Below are positions 14,052 to 19,777 of a stretch of 22,040 nucleotides of DNA, piece by piece. Made by a program: the position numbers and the translations under genes. The DNA is taken from positions 1-22,040 of IMG/VR virus record IMGVR_UViG_3300021963_006227; one strand, given 5' to 3'. Within the stretch, counting starts at the first letter, position 1; each line of letters opens with the position of its first letter. A model generated the notes under the pieces. The model saw only the letters and a program-made list of their open reading frames with translations, had not been told where the DNA came from and ran no database searches. The DNA is from a virus.

Positions 14052-15253
14052 CAGAAATCAACCTCCGTTGTTGAACCCACCGTGGTTGTAGCAATGTCTG
14101 AGATTAACTGATCAAGGTTCTCACCAGCAGCGCCAATAAGTTCCTTTCGTTGTTCAATAAGTTTGTTCAGATGTTTTGAGCGTTGAGCATAAACATCGAT
14201 TTCCACGTTCGCATCTTTGATCAACAGATTAAGAACGTTGGAGTTCTCTGCTGCTTTGATGCGATCACACAGAGTCTTGTAGGTCGAAGACAATGCCAAC
14301 GATTGTTTGAGAGTCTGAAGACCTTTTGAATCATCCCGAGTGTCGCAGATCGATGAAAGCTCAGCACGAATCTCATCTTGGACGGCATAGAAATCTTCGG
14401 TTCCTTTCTGCCGTACGGGTCGATCATTTGCTTGAATGTCGTTGCCAGCTTTAAGAAGTCTTTCTGCAAGCTCGGCCAGTTGTTCGAAGCCAGGCACGCT
14501 GTCGCTGATTAGTTTCAGTTTCTGTGCTGTGATCTGCCAGCTACCCCGTTTCTTGTCTCCGCCTGTTTGTTGACGGCCAACCTTAGCTACATTCCGAACA
14601 TCAAGATCATCCAGCAGTTCTGCACTAATCTGTAGTGCACGATCTGCAGCATTGTTACGTGCTGCTTCGAGAACTTGCTGAGTGTTAATCTGGTTCTCGT
14701 AGGCGATCAGCGATTGGAAGTCTCCTTCGATAGGTTTGCTGACCCGCTCCATCGATACAGGCAAAGGCCCCAGAACAGATACCCTAATCGGTGCTTTGTA
14801 CTCTTCCTTCGTGGGGAAGAACTTCATGTAGGCATCGAAAGCCAATTTGAACTCATCCGAATCCTCAAACAGAGGTTTCAAGATCCCCTCAGCTGTACCC
14901 TGCCAAGCTTCAAACTCTTGATCCCACAGATCCTTAAGTCTGTCGTTGGCATCCTTGGCAGCTTTTCGAATGTCCCGAATTAGTTCATTAGCCAAATGAA
15001 AGTAGGAAGAAGTGACAAAGTGAGCGTCACCACTGTGAATGCAATAGCTGTCATAAAGATCGCGCTGCATGACGCGAAGTGAATCAAGTTCTCCTTTAAG
15101 CGCATTTGAGAGATTAGGGCGGAGGCTTACAGTGTTGTTACGTTGTAGCGTTTCAACAACTGTTTTAGGTAGTTTAAGATCGTCGAACTTGATCTGGACA
15201 GATTGACGCACATCAGCGGAAATGGAGCACGTCAGGAGGTAGTGTGAAGTCAT
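14051..15253 (-). CDS. Coiled-coil protein of the AAA+/VWA module (DUF3150-like)
   Basis: A 400-residue, mostly helical protein. Long heptad-like stretches appear at about 85-120 (ANELIRDIRKAAKDANDRLK) and across 215-395. A middle block, FFPTKEEYKAPIRVSVLGPLPVS (about 146-168), looks like a beta element conserved in proteins found beside phage and plasmid MoxR-VWA pairs, such as DUF3150. That assignment is from memory of the pattern and is tentative. It is encoded first in the module, overlaps the 75-residue gene by one base, and is probably the third partner or substrate adaptor. Its start follows a terminator by about 30 nt, so the module probably has its own promoter, although none is clear. 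Confidence 0.7.
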   Translation of the reverse strand: MTSHYLLTCSISADVRQSVQIKFDDLKLPKTVVETLQRNNTVSLRPNLSNALKGELDSLRVMQRDLYDSYCIHSGDAHFVTSSYFHLANELIRDIRKAAKDANDRLKDLWDQEFEAWQGTAEGILKPLFEDSDEFKLAFDAYMKFFPTKEEYKAPIRVSVLGPLPVSMERVSKPIEGDFQSLIAYENQINTQQVLEAARNNAADRALQISAELLDDLDVRNVAKVGRQQTGGDKKRGSWQITAQKLKLISDSVPGFEQLAELAERLLKAGNDIQANDRPVRQKGTEDFYAVQDEIRAELSSICDTRDDSKGLQTLKQSLALSSTYKTLCDRIKAAENSNVLNLLIKDANVEIDVYAQRSKHLNKLIEQRKELIGAAGENLDQLISDIATTTVGSTTEVDF

Positions 15254-15285
15254 TTCGGTTAGTTACAAGAATTGTGAGGAAGGTT

Positions 15286-15314
15286 ATAAGAGAAAACCCT
15301 CTCGATTGAGAGGG
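15286..15314 (-). terminator. Rho-independent terminator ahead of the AAA+/VWA module
   Basis: Minus-strand CCCTCTC and GAGAGGG form a perfect 7-bp stem with an AATC loop, followed by TTTTCTCTTAT. A second 6-bp hairpin (CAGGGG with CCCCTG) lies just upstream at 15331-15347 but has no T-tract. Together they separate the small-gene array from the module. Confidence 0.8.
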
Positions 15315-15354
15315 CACCTCACTCCTTCGTCAGGGGTCGTCCCCCTGCGGAACT

Positions 15355-15516
15355 TTAGCGCGTTTTGCAGGGAGCGTACACAGCTTCAGCATCTTTACAG
15401 ATTTTGTTGGTATTGCTTGATACGCCTGGTTCGACTCCCAGGAGACCTTGGAACACCATGGCACAGCCGAGGGTGCCAATACTGAAGCAAATGAAGTTGT
15501 TGACGGTGTTAAGCAT
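15355..15516 (-). CDS. Small membrane protein (53 aa)
   Basis: A 53-residue protein. Residues 7-27 (NFICFSIGTLGCAMVFQGLL) are hydrophobic and form one likely membrane segment or uncleaved signal. The rest, EPGVSSNTNKICKDAEAVY, is polar with two or three Cys and would be periplasmic if the N-terminus is inside. The TLGC sequence resembles a lipobox but lacks the usual Leu at -3. It starts 12 nt after the stop of the preceding gene and ends before two hairpins. A role in the host membrane is possible; the family was not recognised. Confidence 0.6.
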   Translation of the reverse strand: MLNTVNNFICFSIGTLGCAMVFQGLLGVEPGVSSNTNKICKDAEAVYAPCKTR

Positions 15517-15527
15517 GATTGGTTTGA

Positions 15528-15950
15528 TCACTTGATACGAGTAAAAGCGAGAACAATCTTATCCGTGATCTCATCGCAGACTCCTGCTGTTACTAGCTGT
15601 TCTGCTTCGTGTTTCAAACACAGCTTTGCCAACTTAAGTTCGCTCTCAAGTTTGGAAACTTTTGCCACGAGCTTTTCGAGCTTCGTGTGCTGCGTGGGCT
15701 TTCTGTGAATACGAACGACGATGTTCGTGTTGAAGTTAGGGAATCGGAAGCGGCTCTCTTCGCCGGAAAAGAGTCGGAGATCCAATCCCTCTGCCTCTGC
15801 GATAGTCACATCGCGAAGCAAATTATCTTTGGCGGCGTTATAAGGAACACCGAAAGAACCGTTTAGTTCTTGCTGCGCAGTATCGAATTCGTTGAAAGCT
15901 TCTGCAGCTAGAGAACCTAGAGAAACAAGTTCTGAAGTTTTAATTGTCAT
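15528..15950 (-). CDS. Hypothetical protein with C-terminal coiled coil (140 aa)
   Basis: A 140-residue protein. MTIKTSELVSLG is taken as the start because an upstream in-frame ATG would translate through a promoter and a folded RNA element. Residues 1-90 are mixed alpha-beta. Residues about 88-122 (KLEKLVAKVSKLESELKLAK) form a clear heptad-type coiled coil, suggesting oligomerisation. The start region carries the CAAACTCC motif (TCAAACTCCTATG) shared with other small genes here, and a good promoter lies upstream. The family was not recognised. Confidence 0.7.
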   Translation of the reverse strand: MTIKTSELVSLGSLAAEAFNEFDTAQQELNGSFGVPYNAAKDNLLRDVTIAEAEGLDLRLFSGEESRFRFPNFNTNIVVRIHRKPTQHTKLEKLVAKVSKLESELKLAKLCLKHEAEQLVTAGVCDEITDKIVLAFTRIK

Positions 15951-16016
15951 AGGAGTTTGATGTTGATGTTTGGTAGGCGCACCACGTTTGGTCGGGCCGG
16001 TGCCGCCCGTATACGC

Positions 16017-16045
16017 ACTGTATAGTATTGGGAGTTTGGTGTCAA
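16017..16045 (-). promoter_or_regulatory. Promoter with consensus -35 box
   Basis: On the minus strand TTGACA is followed after 17 nt by TACAGT. The leader to the ATG of the 140-residue protein is about 60 nt. The spacer itself contains a copy of CAAACTCCC. It is the best sigma-70 type promoter seen in the window and would serve the 140-residue and membrane-protein genes up to the terminator. Confidence 0.55.
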
Positions 16046-16053
16046 TAGGTGAG

Positions 16054-16131
16054 TCGGGACTGGGGGAATCAAACCCCACACATGCCGCGCTCAAACTCCC
16101 ATAAAAACGCGGTAGCCGTCAGGCGTCCCGA
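16054..16131 (-). other. tRNA-like branched RNA element
   Basis: On the minus strand a 7-bp closing stem (TCGGGAC with GTCCCGA) encloses three hairpins. The first is a 3-bp arm GCC-TGAC-GGC. The second is a 5-bp arm CCGCG/CGCGG with an 18-nt loop. The third is a 5-bp arm TGGGG/CCCCA with loop TTTGATTC, which resembles a T-arm. The order is that of a cloverleaf, but the oversized second loop and 8-nt third loop exclude an ordinary tRNA. It lies between the 60-residue gene and the promoter. The large loop holds ATGGGAGTTTG, the complement of the CAAACTCCCAT start-site motif. It may be a 3' UTR-derived regulatory RNA, a decayed tRNA or chance folding. Confidence 0.35.
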
Positions 16132-16162
16132 GGCTCAACTTAAGTGTAGCTAAAAATACAAG

Positions 16163-16345
16163 TTACCTTTTCGGGTAAACCGCTAGTTGATGCTTCTGTA
16201 GTTCGATGTGCTCACGCAGCACAAGTTCTTTTGCGTGGGCCTCGGACTTAGCTTCAACTGAACACTTATAAGACCATCCAGATTTACCTTTGCAAGCAAA
16301 AATGTCAAATCGCTTTAATTTCGTGTTGCTTAGCTGGACGGACAC
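16163..16345 (-). CDS. Small basic protein (60 aa)
   Basis: A 60-residue basic protein with a GTG start. RFDIFACKGKSGWSYKCSVEA suggests two beta strands, followed by a helix EAHAKELVLREHIELQKHQL, an alpha-beta layout seen in small phage proteins. No Shine-Dalgarno sequence precedes it, but a 219-nt AT-rich gap with paired direct repeats does. Not recognised. Confidence 0.55.
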   Translation of the reverse strand: MSVQLSNTKLKRFDIFACKGKSGWSYKCSVEAKSEAHAKELVLREHIELQKHQLAVYPKR

Positions 16346-16403
16346 GGGAAAAAATTAAATCCGCACGAATTTAATCAGTTTAGCGTGTCGGCGTCACGTC
16401 ATC

Positions 16404-16453
16404 TAATGTTTGTTTAATGTTTTGCATAATCTTACGTAACAAACACTTACGTA
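16404..16453. repeat. Two pairs of short direct repeats in a promoter-like gap
   Basis: TAATGTTT occurs twice with an 11-bp period (16404 and 16415), and CTTACGTA occurs twice with a 15-bp period (16431 and 16446). They lie in an AT-rich 219-nt gap upstream of the 60-residue gene. A weak minus-strand promoter, TTGTTA and CATTAA with 17-nt spacing, overlaps them, so they may be binding sites for a regulator. Confidence 0.4.
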
Positions 16454-16564
16454 TTTATTTAGATAGCTTGGCTGTCAGCGTTTTAATAAAAATCTTTTGT
16501 TAACTTCAAGTGCTTAACGTGAATTTCAAAGTCTCTGTGAAGATAAATTCCTCTCTGTAGGATT

Positions 16565-16759
16565 TCAAAAGGTCCTATCATCAATCTTCTCTATCTGGGT
16601 TTCTAAGACGGCGCCTTCGTGCGCCATAGCAAACCCGTTAGCGAAACCACTAGCGAAGATAAAAACGTCAGTTTCCGTGTTGAAGTTTCTATGGGTTTCG
16701 AGAATCATTTGCTCTCCATCGTTCGACTCAATCTGAACTTTGACTTTGTAATACTTCAT
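16565..16759 (-). CDS. Small hypothetical protein (64 aa)
   Basis: A 64-residue protein beginning MKYYKVKVQIESNDGEQMIL and ending EKIDDRTF. A beta hairpin, then a helix (VFIFASGFANGFAMA), then a strand is likely. The last codons (IDDRT) recur as an out-of-frame remnant about 2 kb to the right, indicating a past duplication. A copy of the covarying hairpin repeat lies just upstream. Unrecognised family. Confidence 0.65.
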   Translation of the reverse strand: MKYYKVKVQIESNDGEQMILETHRNFNTETDVFIFASGFANGFAMAHEGAVLETQIEKIDDRTF

Positions 16760-16770
16760 GATGTTGAGTA

Positions 16771-16799
16771 GATTGTGTGAGTTGGCCTCGCGGAGCGAG
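16771..16799 (-). repeat. Intergenic hairpin repeat, copy 1
   Basis: Begins (plus strand) with gattgtgtgagttggcc and ends in the hairpin CTCGC-GGA-GCGAG. The hairpin ends 6 nt after the stop of the gene upstream of it. Copies 2 and 3 keep the same layout with different but still paired stem bases. There is no T-tract, so it is not an ordinary terminator. Confidence 0.7.
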
Positions 16800-16805
16800 A
16801 GCGGA

Positions 16806-17048
16806 TTAGCCCGGTTCGCGTTGGATAAACGCCACCTGTGCCATCCCGCGTGGCCTCAACTCTACTAAGTCTCCACAGTCCTGACGGTCACACCGTACAC
16901 CATTCCAACCAATCTCACGTTTAGCTCGTCTTACTGCTGTAGCGTCTGTCGCTTCGATACAATACTTTTCGACCCAGCTGTAGTTAGCTTGGCCGCCAAA
17001 GGTGTCGGTGACTTCGATGAAGTAAAACGCTCTGGAGTTTGTGCTCAT
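16806..17048 (-). CDS. Small conserved cyanophage-type protein (80 aa)
   Basis: An 80-residue protein with AFYFIEVTDTFGGQANYSWV near the N-terminus, a motif I associate with small proteins common in cyanophages and other marine phages, followed by a YCIEATDATAVRRAKREIGW strand-helix. Function unknown. The ATG chosen (MSTNSRAF) lies 16 nt after the preceding stop; an upstream in-frame Met would overlap that gene. The first codons contain CACAAACTCC, the motif seen at other starts in this array. Confidence 0.7.
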   Translation of the reverse strand: MSTNSRAFYFIEVTDTFGGQANYSWVEKYCIEATDATAVRRAKREIGWNGVRCDRQDCGDLVELRPRGMAQVAFIQREPG

Positions 17049-17064
17049 GATTAGATGCTTGAAT

Positions 17065-17388
17065 TTACTGTTGAAAAGAAGGAAGTTCGGGCTGCGTGGA
17101 TACCTTTGTGATCTTGCCGGGTTCAAATGATTGCCACCGATTGAATTCGGAGACAGTTACGTTAACCCGGACAGAGTGACGGTTGGTCCAACTGGCGAAG
17201 TCTTTGTCGAGTTGGTACAGCCCACCCCAATCACATCCTTCCTCAAAGAGTGCAACGATGTGACCGTAAGATCCCAGGCAAACGATTAGTCTGCGGGGAT
17301 TACCGTTGGCGTCATTGGATGTGCAGATGTGCAGCACGTTGTTAACGCGCCGAACGTTTGCGTTTTCGTAATGGAGAAAGTAAGTCAT
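17065..17388 (-). CDS. Small protein with NGNPRR motif (107 aa), paralogue 1
   Basis: A 107-residue protein. VLHICTSNDANGNPRRLIVC (about 17-36), then GHIVALFEEG, is shared with the 89-residue protein near 20.9 kb (IQHLCTHNDRNGNPRRLYAL, then RIAVWDEG), so the two are paralogues. The NGNPRR motif is one I associate with small phage proteins of unknown function. The start overlaps the stop of the preceding gene by ATGA. The C-terminus (KDFASWTNRHSVRVNVTVSE) is unrelated to the paralogue. Confidence 0.7.
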   Translation of the reverse strand: MTYFLHYENANVRRVNNVLHICTSNDANGNPRRLIVCLGSYGHIVALFEEGCDWGGLYQLDKDFASWTNRHSVRVNVTVSEFNRWQSFEPGKITKVSTQPELPSFQQ

Positions 17389-17624
17389 TGTTGTTCGATA
17401 AGATCGAGTTTGTTGCGCAGCCGAGCCACACATTTACCTAAAGGTTTGGGATACATCATCTCTGCGTAGAGGCAGAGTTGTTCAGCTGCGATTAAGTGTC
17501 GCTCCTCCCAATCATTTACAGTGTCGTCGTTGAGCATCGTTTGCCGCTCGATAACTTGCTGTAGTTGTGAGGGTGAAAGAAGGTCCAACACTGATGCTAC
17601 ACTGTGTGTCAAGTGTCCGATCAT
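17385..17624 (-). CDS. Small helical protein (79 aa)
   Basis: A 79-residue protein, almost wholly helical (SVLDLLSPSQLQQVIERQTM, then ERHLIAAEQLCLYAEMM). It overlaps the start of the NGNPRR gene by 4 nt. Copy 2 of the hairpin repeat lies in its leader. Unrecognised. Confidence 0.65.
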   Translation of the reverse strand: MIGHLTHSVASVLDLLSPSQLQQVIERQTMLNDDTVNDWEERHLIAAEQLCLYAEMMYPKPLGKCVARLRNKLDLIEQQ

Positions 17625-17645
17625 GACTGTTCAGAATGTTGAAGT

Positions 17646-17673
17646 GATTGTGTGAAATGGCCCCGCGAAGCGG
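17646..17673 (-). repeat. Intergenic hairpin repeat, copy 2
   Basis: Begins gattgtgtgaaatggcc (plus strand) and ends in CCGC-GAA-GCGG. It lies 6 nt after the stop of the 55-residue gene, the same place as copy 1. It is the most divergent copy and has a 4-bp stem. Confidence 0.6.
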
Positions 17674-17679
17674 TGTGAG

Positions 17680-17847
17680 CTATACGAGTCGACCTGAACT
17701 CATGTCATCCAAGATGCGCTCGCAAACTTCATCATCGACGTGCAGCAATAATGCTCGGGCGATAAACAATTCGTGCCCGTGGAGATCTATAAGTTCGCGC
17801 AGTTTATCCCGCGCATCTTGTCCATCGTATAGTTTGTAAATGTCCAC
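17680..17847 (-). CDS. Small acidic protein (55 aa)
   Basis: A 55-residue protein with a GTG start two bases after the preceding TAA. It reads DIYKLYDGQDARDKLREL near the N-terminus and ALLLHVDDEVCERILDDMSS later, so it is mostly helical and acidic. Unrecognised; the tight spacing on both sides supports it as a gene. Confidence 0.55.
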   Translation of the reverse strand: MDIYKLYDGQDARDKLRELIDLHGHELFIARALLLHVDDEVCERILDDMSSGRLV

Positions 17848-17849
17848 GG

Positions 17850-18011
17850 TTAGACGTACAGATTGGGTTTGTAGTTAGTTAGCTTTTCGAGTTTGCACTC
17901 AAGACTATCGGGATCCTGCAGCCACGAATCCAACCACTGCAGTAGTTCTTCGCGGTCCGCTATACCCTGCAGACCATAATCGTCTGACGCTTCGAGTTGG
18001 TGCATTGTCAT
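17850..18011 (-). CDS. Small acidic protein (53 aa)
   Basis: A 53-residue protein, MTMHQLEASDDYGLQGIADR at the start, with LLQWLDSWLQDPDSLECKLE forming amphipathic helices. It stands 14 nt after the stop of the 125-residue gene and directly before the 55-residue gene. Unrecognised. Confidence 0.55.
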   Translation of the reverse strand: MTMHQLEASDDYGLQGIADREELLQWLDSWLQDPDSLECKLEKLTNYKPNLYV

Positions 18012-18025
18012 GGTGTTAGTTAACC

Positions 18026-18403
18026 TCAGTTGTTGTGTTGTTTGTCGGCGTACTCTTTAAGAATCGCGTCCAAAGTTCGCGGGGAGAGTACAGGTTTGGC
18101 GCGATTAACTTGCGCCTTCCATTCATCAGCGCGTGGCCACTCCTTAGCGTTAGGTTCTGGGCCTGACAGTTCCTCTGCGAAAGTATCGTCCCACGCTTTA
18201 GCTAACTGGATTGCTTCATAGATTGGACCGAAGAACCGACCAGCCATAAGTTGTGACTCAATATGAGTGATCGTCCAATTGCACTTCTCCTTATAGAAGC
18301 CATCTGTTTTGTAGGGTCGATGTACCGCAAGGGCTTTACCTTGCCACTTCACTTCTGCGGCAATCACACCGTGGTTTGTGTTGATTGTGATTGTGTTAGC
18401 CAT
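18026..18403 (-). CDS. Small hypothetical protein (125 aa)
   Basis: A 125-residue protein. MANTITINTNHGVIAAEVKW is chosen as the start because the leader ACAAACTCCCATG, with the array's recurrent motif touching the ATG, precedes it; an upstream Met would add 14 residues of low-complexity sequence. N-terminal strands (TITINTNHGVIAAEVKW, ALAVHRPY), a central helix (PIYEAIQLAKAWDDTFAEEL) and a charged C-terminal helix are seen. The loop of the branched RNA element is complementary to 11 nt across its start. Confidence 0.65.
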   Translation of the reverse strand: MANTITINTNHGVIAAEVKWQGKALAVHRPYKTDGFYKEKCNWTITHIESQLMAGRFFGPIYEAIQLAKAWDDTFAEELSGPEPNAKEWPRADEWKAQVNRAKPVLSPRTLDAILKEYADKQHNN

Positions 18404-18428
18404 GGGAGTTTGTGTGTTGTGTTGTAGT

Positions 18429-18662
18429 TTATGAGTTGGCTTCAAGCATAAAAACGGGAATGTCTTTATCGTCTTTAAGTTCGGTTGGAGTTAACTTAAT
18501 TAACCCACGAGCCTCCAGCGATAAAGCTATTCTCATGTTTCGTTGAGTCAGTGCAACGTAATTCGGGCCAGGATTGTGACGCAGAAAGTTAAACCAATTG
18601 CGCTGAAGTGCACCTAGCGGACGGTTGCCAAAGTTAGGTGGTGTTGTGCTGGCGTCTGTCAC
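18429..18662 (-). CDS. Small winged-helix-like protein (77 aa)
   Basis: A 77-residue protein with a GTG start and an AAGGA ribosome site nine bases upstream. GALQRNWFNFLRHNPGPNYV, then LTQRNMRIALSLEARGLIKL, looks like a compact winged helix (helix, turn, recognition helix ending in RGLI.L). This suggests DNA or RNA binding. I associate the RN.RIA.SLEARGLI pattern with small cyanophage and cyanobacterial proteins, without a known role. Confidence 0.6.
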   Translation of the reverse strand: MTDASTTPPNFGNRPLGALQRNWFNFLRHNPGPNYVALTQRNMRIALSLEARGLIKLTPTELKDDKDIPVFMLEANS

Positions 18663-18674
18663 AGGCCCTGATCC

Positions 18675-18704
18675 TTAAGTCCTATCATCAATCCGGTCGA
18701 TCTT
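18675..18704 (-). pseudogene. Remnant of a paralogous gene 3' end
   Basis: Out of frame after the stop of the 115-residue gene, ten codons read KIDRIDDRT and stop. This matches EKIDDRTF at the end of the 64-residue gene, with 15 identical bases (GATTGATGATAGGAC). It is either a leftover of a duplicated gene or the true end of the 115-residue protein reached by a frameshift in the GGGGG run. Confidence 0.4.
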
Positions 18705-19050
18705 ACCCCCTGACGAAGTTGTGCTGACTTTCTAGTTCGATCTCCCAGTCTTGTTCTTCGATTGCGTGACCGTACCACTTACGGTTCTTCTGATAAATAC
18801 CAGCGCCACATAGTTCGCGCAGGATTGCATTTAGGCGCGACTTGGTTGTAGTTGTTTGCCAACCACAATCACAGATAGATACAGTGTCGTGTGTGATCTG
18901 CGCGATGCGATTGTTGTGCAGATAAACGTTGATGCGCTGGATTGGTTTGTCAGCGTGGGCGAAGTAAGTTACCTGCACTCGTGTGTTGTTAGACTTCCAA
19001 TCTTTGTGATCAAGAATGGCAGCCAACATCTGGCGTTCGATGAGTCTCAT
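18703..19050 (-). CDS. Small conserved cyanophage-type protein (115 aa)
   Basis: A 115-residue protein. RLIERQMLAAILDHKDWKSN, VYLHNNRIAQI, then DCGWQTTTTKSRLNAILREL match a pattern I associate with small cyanophage proteins (DW..NT, VxLHxxxIA, GWxTxTTKSRLNAIL). Function is unknown. MRLIERQ is taken as the start; the leader carries ACAAACTCCCAAACC. The C-terminus reads NFVRG and stops in a G-rich run that could allow a frameshift into IDDRT. Confidence 0.7.
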   Translation of the reverse strand: MRLIERQMLAAILDHKDWKSNNTRVQVTYFAHADKPIQRINVYLHNNRIAQITHDTVSICDCGWQTTTTKSRLNAILRELCGAGIYQKNRKWYGHAIEEQDWEIELESQHNFVRG

Positions 19051-19072
19051 GGTTTGGGAGTTTGTGTTGGGA

Positions 19073-19078
19073 TACAAT
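19073..19078 (+). promoter_or_regulatory. Candidate -10 element for the 68-residue gene
   Basis: TACAAT preceded by GGGA lies 27 nt before the ATG of the only plus-strand gene in this arm. No convincing -35 box is seen at the right distance. Confidence 0.35.
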
Positions 19079-19104
19079 GAAGGGACAGCACACAGGATCT
19101 ACCC

Positions 19105-19311
19105 ATGCGCTTCGCTGGTGAAACATTTACCGCCGAGGAGAATGATCCTGCGATTGCGGCAGACTATGGCGATAGAGTCCGGCAACGTGAAGAAGCCAAG
19201 ATACTATACAAAATGATTATGGAAGGTGCGCTAGGTGATCCTTCGCAACACAAAGAAACTTTGTTGAAGTTACAGGATCAGATCAGCGGCGTGGGTTTGC
19301 GTGGGGTTTGA
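19105..19311 (+). CDS. Small plus-strand protein (68 aa)
   Basis: A 68-residue protein, MRFAGETFTAEENDPAIAAD at the start, then a helix RQREEAKILYKMIMEGALGD and KETLLKLQDQI. It is unusual in being the only plus-strand gene in the small-gene array, divergent from the 115-residue gene and convergent with the 75-residue gene whose stop lies 6 nt beyond. A fair -10 box precedes it. It may be separately regulated; the family was not recognised. Confidence 0.5.
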   Translation: MRFAGETFTAEENDPAIAADYGDRVRQREEAKILYKMIMEGALGDPSQHKETLLKLQDQISGVGLRGV

Positions 19312-19316
19312 GTTAG

Positions 19317-19544
19317 TTACGAGAAGGGATAAGGGATTGCGGTTCTAAGTAATGTCCAGAAGGTAATACGTTCGCGCCGCCATAGAAGGAAGCCACGCTC
19401 GGGGTCACCATCGTTAAAGTGTTTGTGTGCGTCCATCATACGTTGTCGTGCACAATGTGCGACGTTGTACCAATCCAGACTTGTCATAACTCCGCTGGGT
19501 TCGTACTCAACTTGGACGCCATAGATTGTTTCGGTTGGGTTCAT
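19317..19544 (-). CDS. Small hypothetical protein (75 aa)
   Basis: A 75-residue protein (TIYGVQVEYEPSGVMTSLDW, then FLLWRRERITFWTLLRTAIP). It overlaps the preceding gene by ATGA. The C-terminal half is basic and aromatic and might contact membrane or nucleic acid. Unrecognised. Confidence 0.6.
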   Translation of the reverse strand: MNPTETIYGVQVEYEPSGVMTSLDWYNVAHCARQRMMDAHKHFNDGDPERGFLLWRRERITFWTLLRTAIPYPFS

Positions 19545-19735
19545 GATTCAGCCTCAGTAATCTGTTGACGAAGGTCGGCAATCAATCCCTGTAGGGTATA
19601 AGAACGTGCCGCCGTGGTTGCATCATCAAGCGCACATTCAAGCTGCCACAGTGCATCCTTAGCATCTTCGATTGTTAGGAATGTGTCGGTGACATAGTGC
19701 ACACCGTACTCATCGCATTGTGTGAGTTCAATCAT
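19541..19735 (-). CDS. Small hypothetical protein (64 aa)
   Basis: A 64-residue acidic protein (YGVHYVTDTFLTIEDAKDAL, then YTLQGLIADLRQQITEAES). It resembles a strand-helix-helix unit. Copy 3 of the hairpin repeat lies in its leader and it overlaps the next gene by 4 nt. Unrecognised. Confidence 0.6.
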   Translation of the reverse strand: MIELTQCDEYGVHYVTDTFLTIEDAKDALWQLECALDDATTAARSYTLQGLIADLRQQITEAES

Positions 19736-19746
19736 GATGTGAGTGT

Positions 19747-19775
19747 GATTGTGTGAGTTGGCCCAGCGGAGCTGG
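19747..19775 (-). repeat. Intergenic hairpin repeat, copy 3
   Basis: Its first 17 bases are identical to copy 1 (gattgtgtgagttggcc on the plus strand); it ends in CCAGC-GGA-GCTGG. Two stem pairs differ from copy 1 with both sides changed. It lies 2 nt after the stop of the 87-residue gene. Confidence 0.7.
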
Positions 19776-19777
19776 AG

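Noticed and set aside
15425-15442. T-arm-like CCTGG-TTCGACTC-CCAGG suggesting a tRNA
   Set aside because: No acceptor, D or anticodon arms surround it, the loop is 8 nt, and it lies within the 53-residue coding frame.
15951-16094. 48-residue N-terminal extension of the 140-residue protein
   Set aside because: It would translate through a consensus promoter and the folded RNA element and is Pro/Ser-rich; the ATG at 15950 is a better start.
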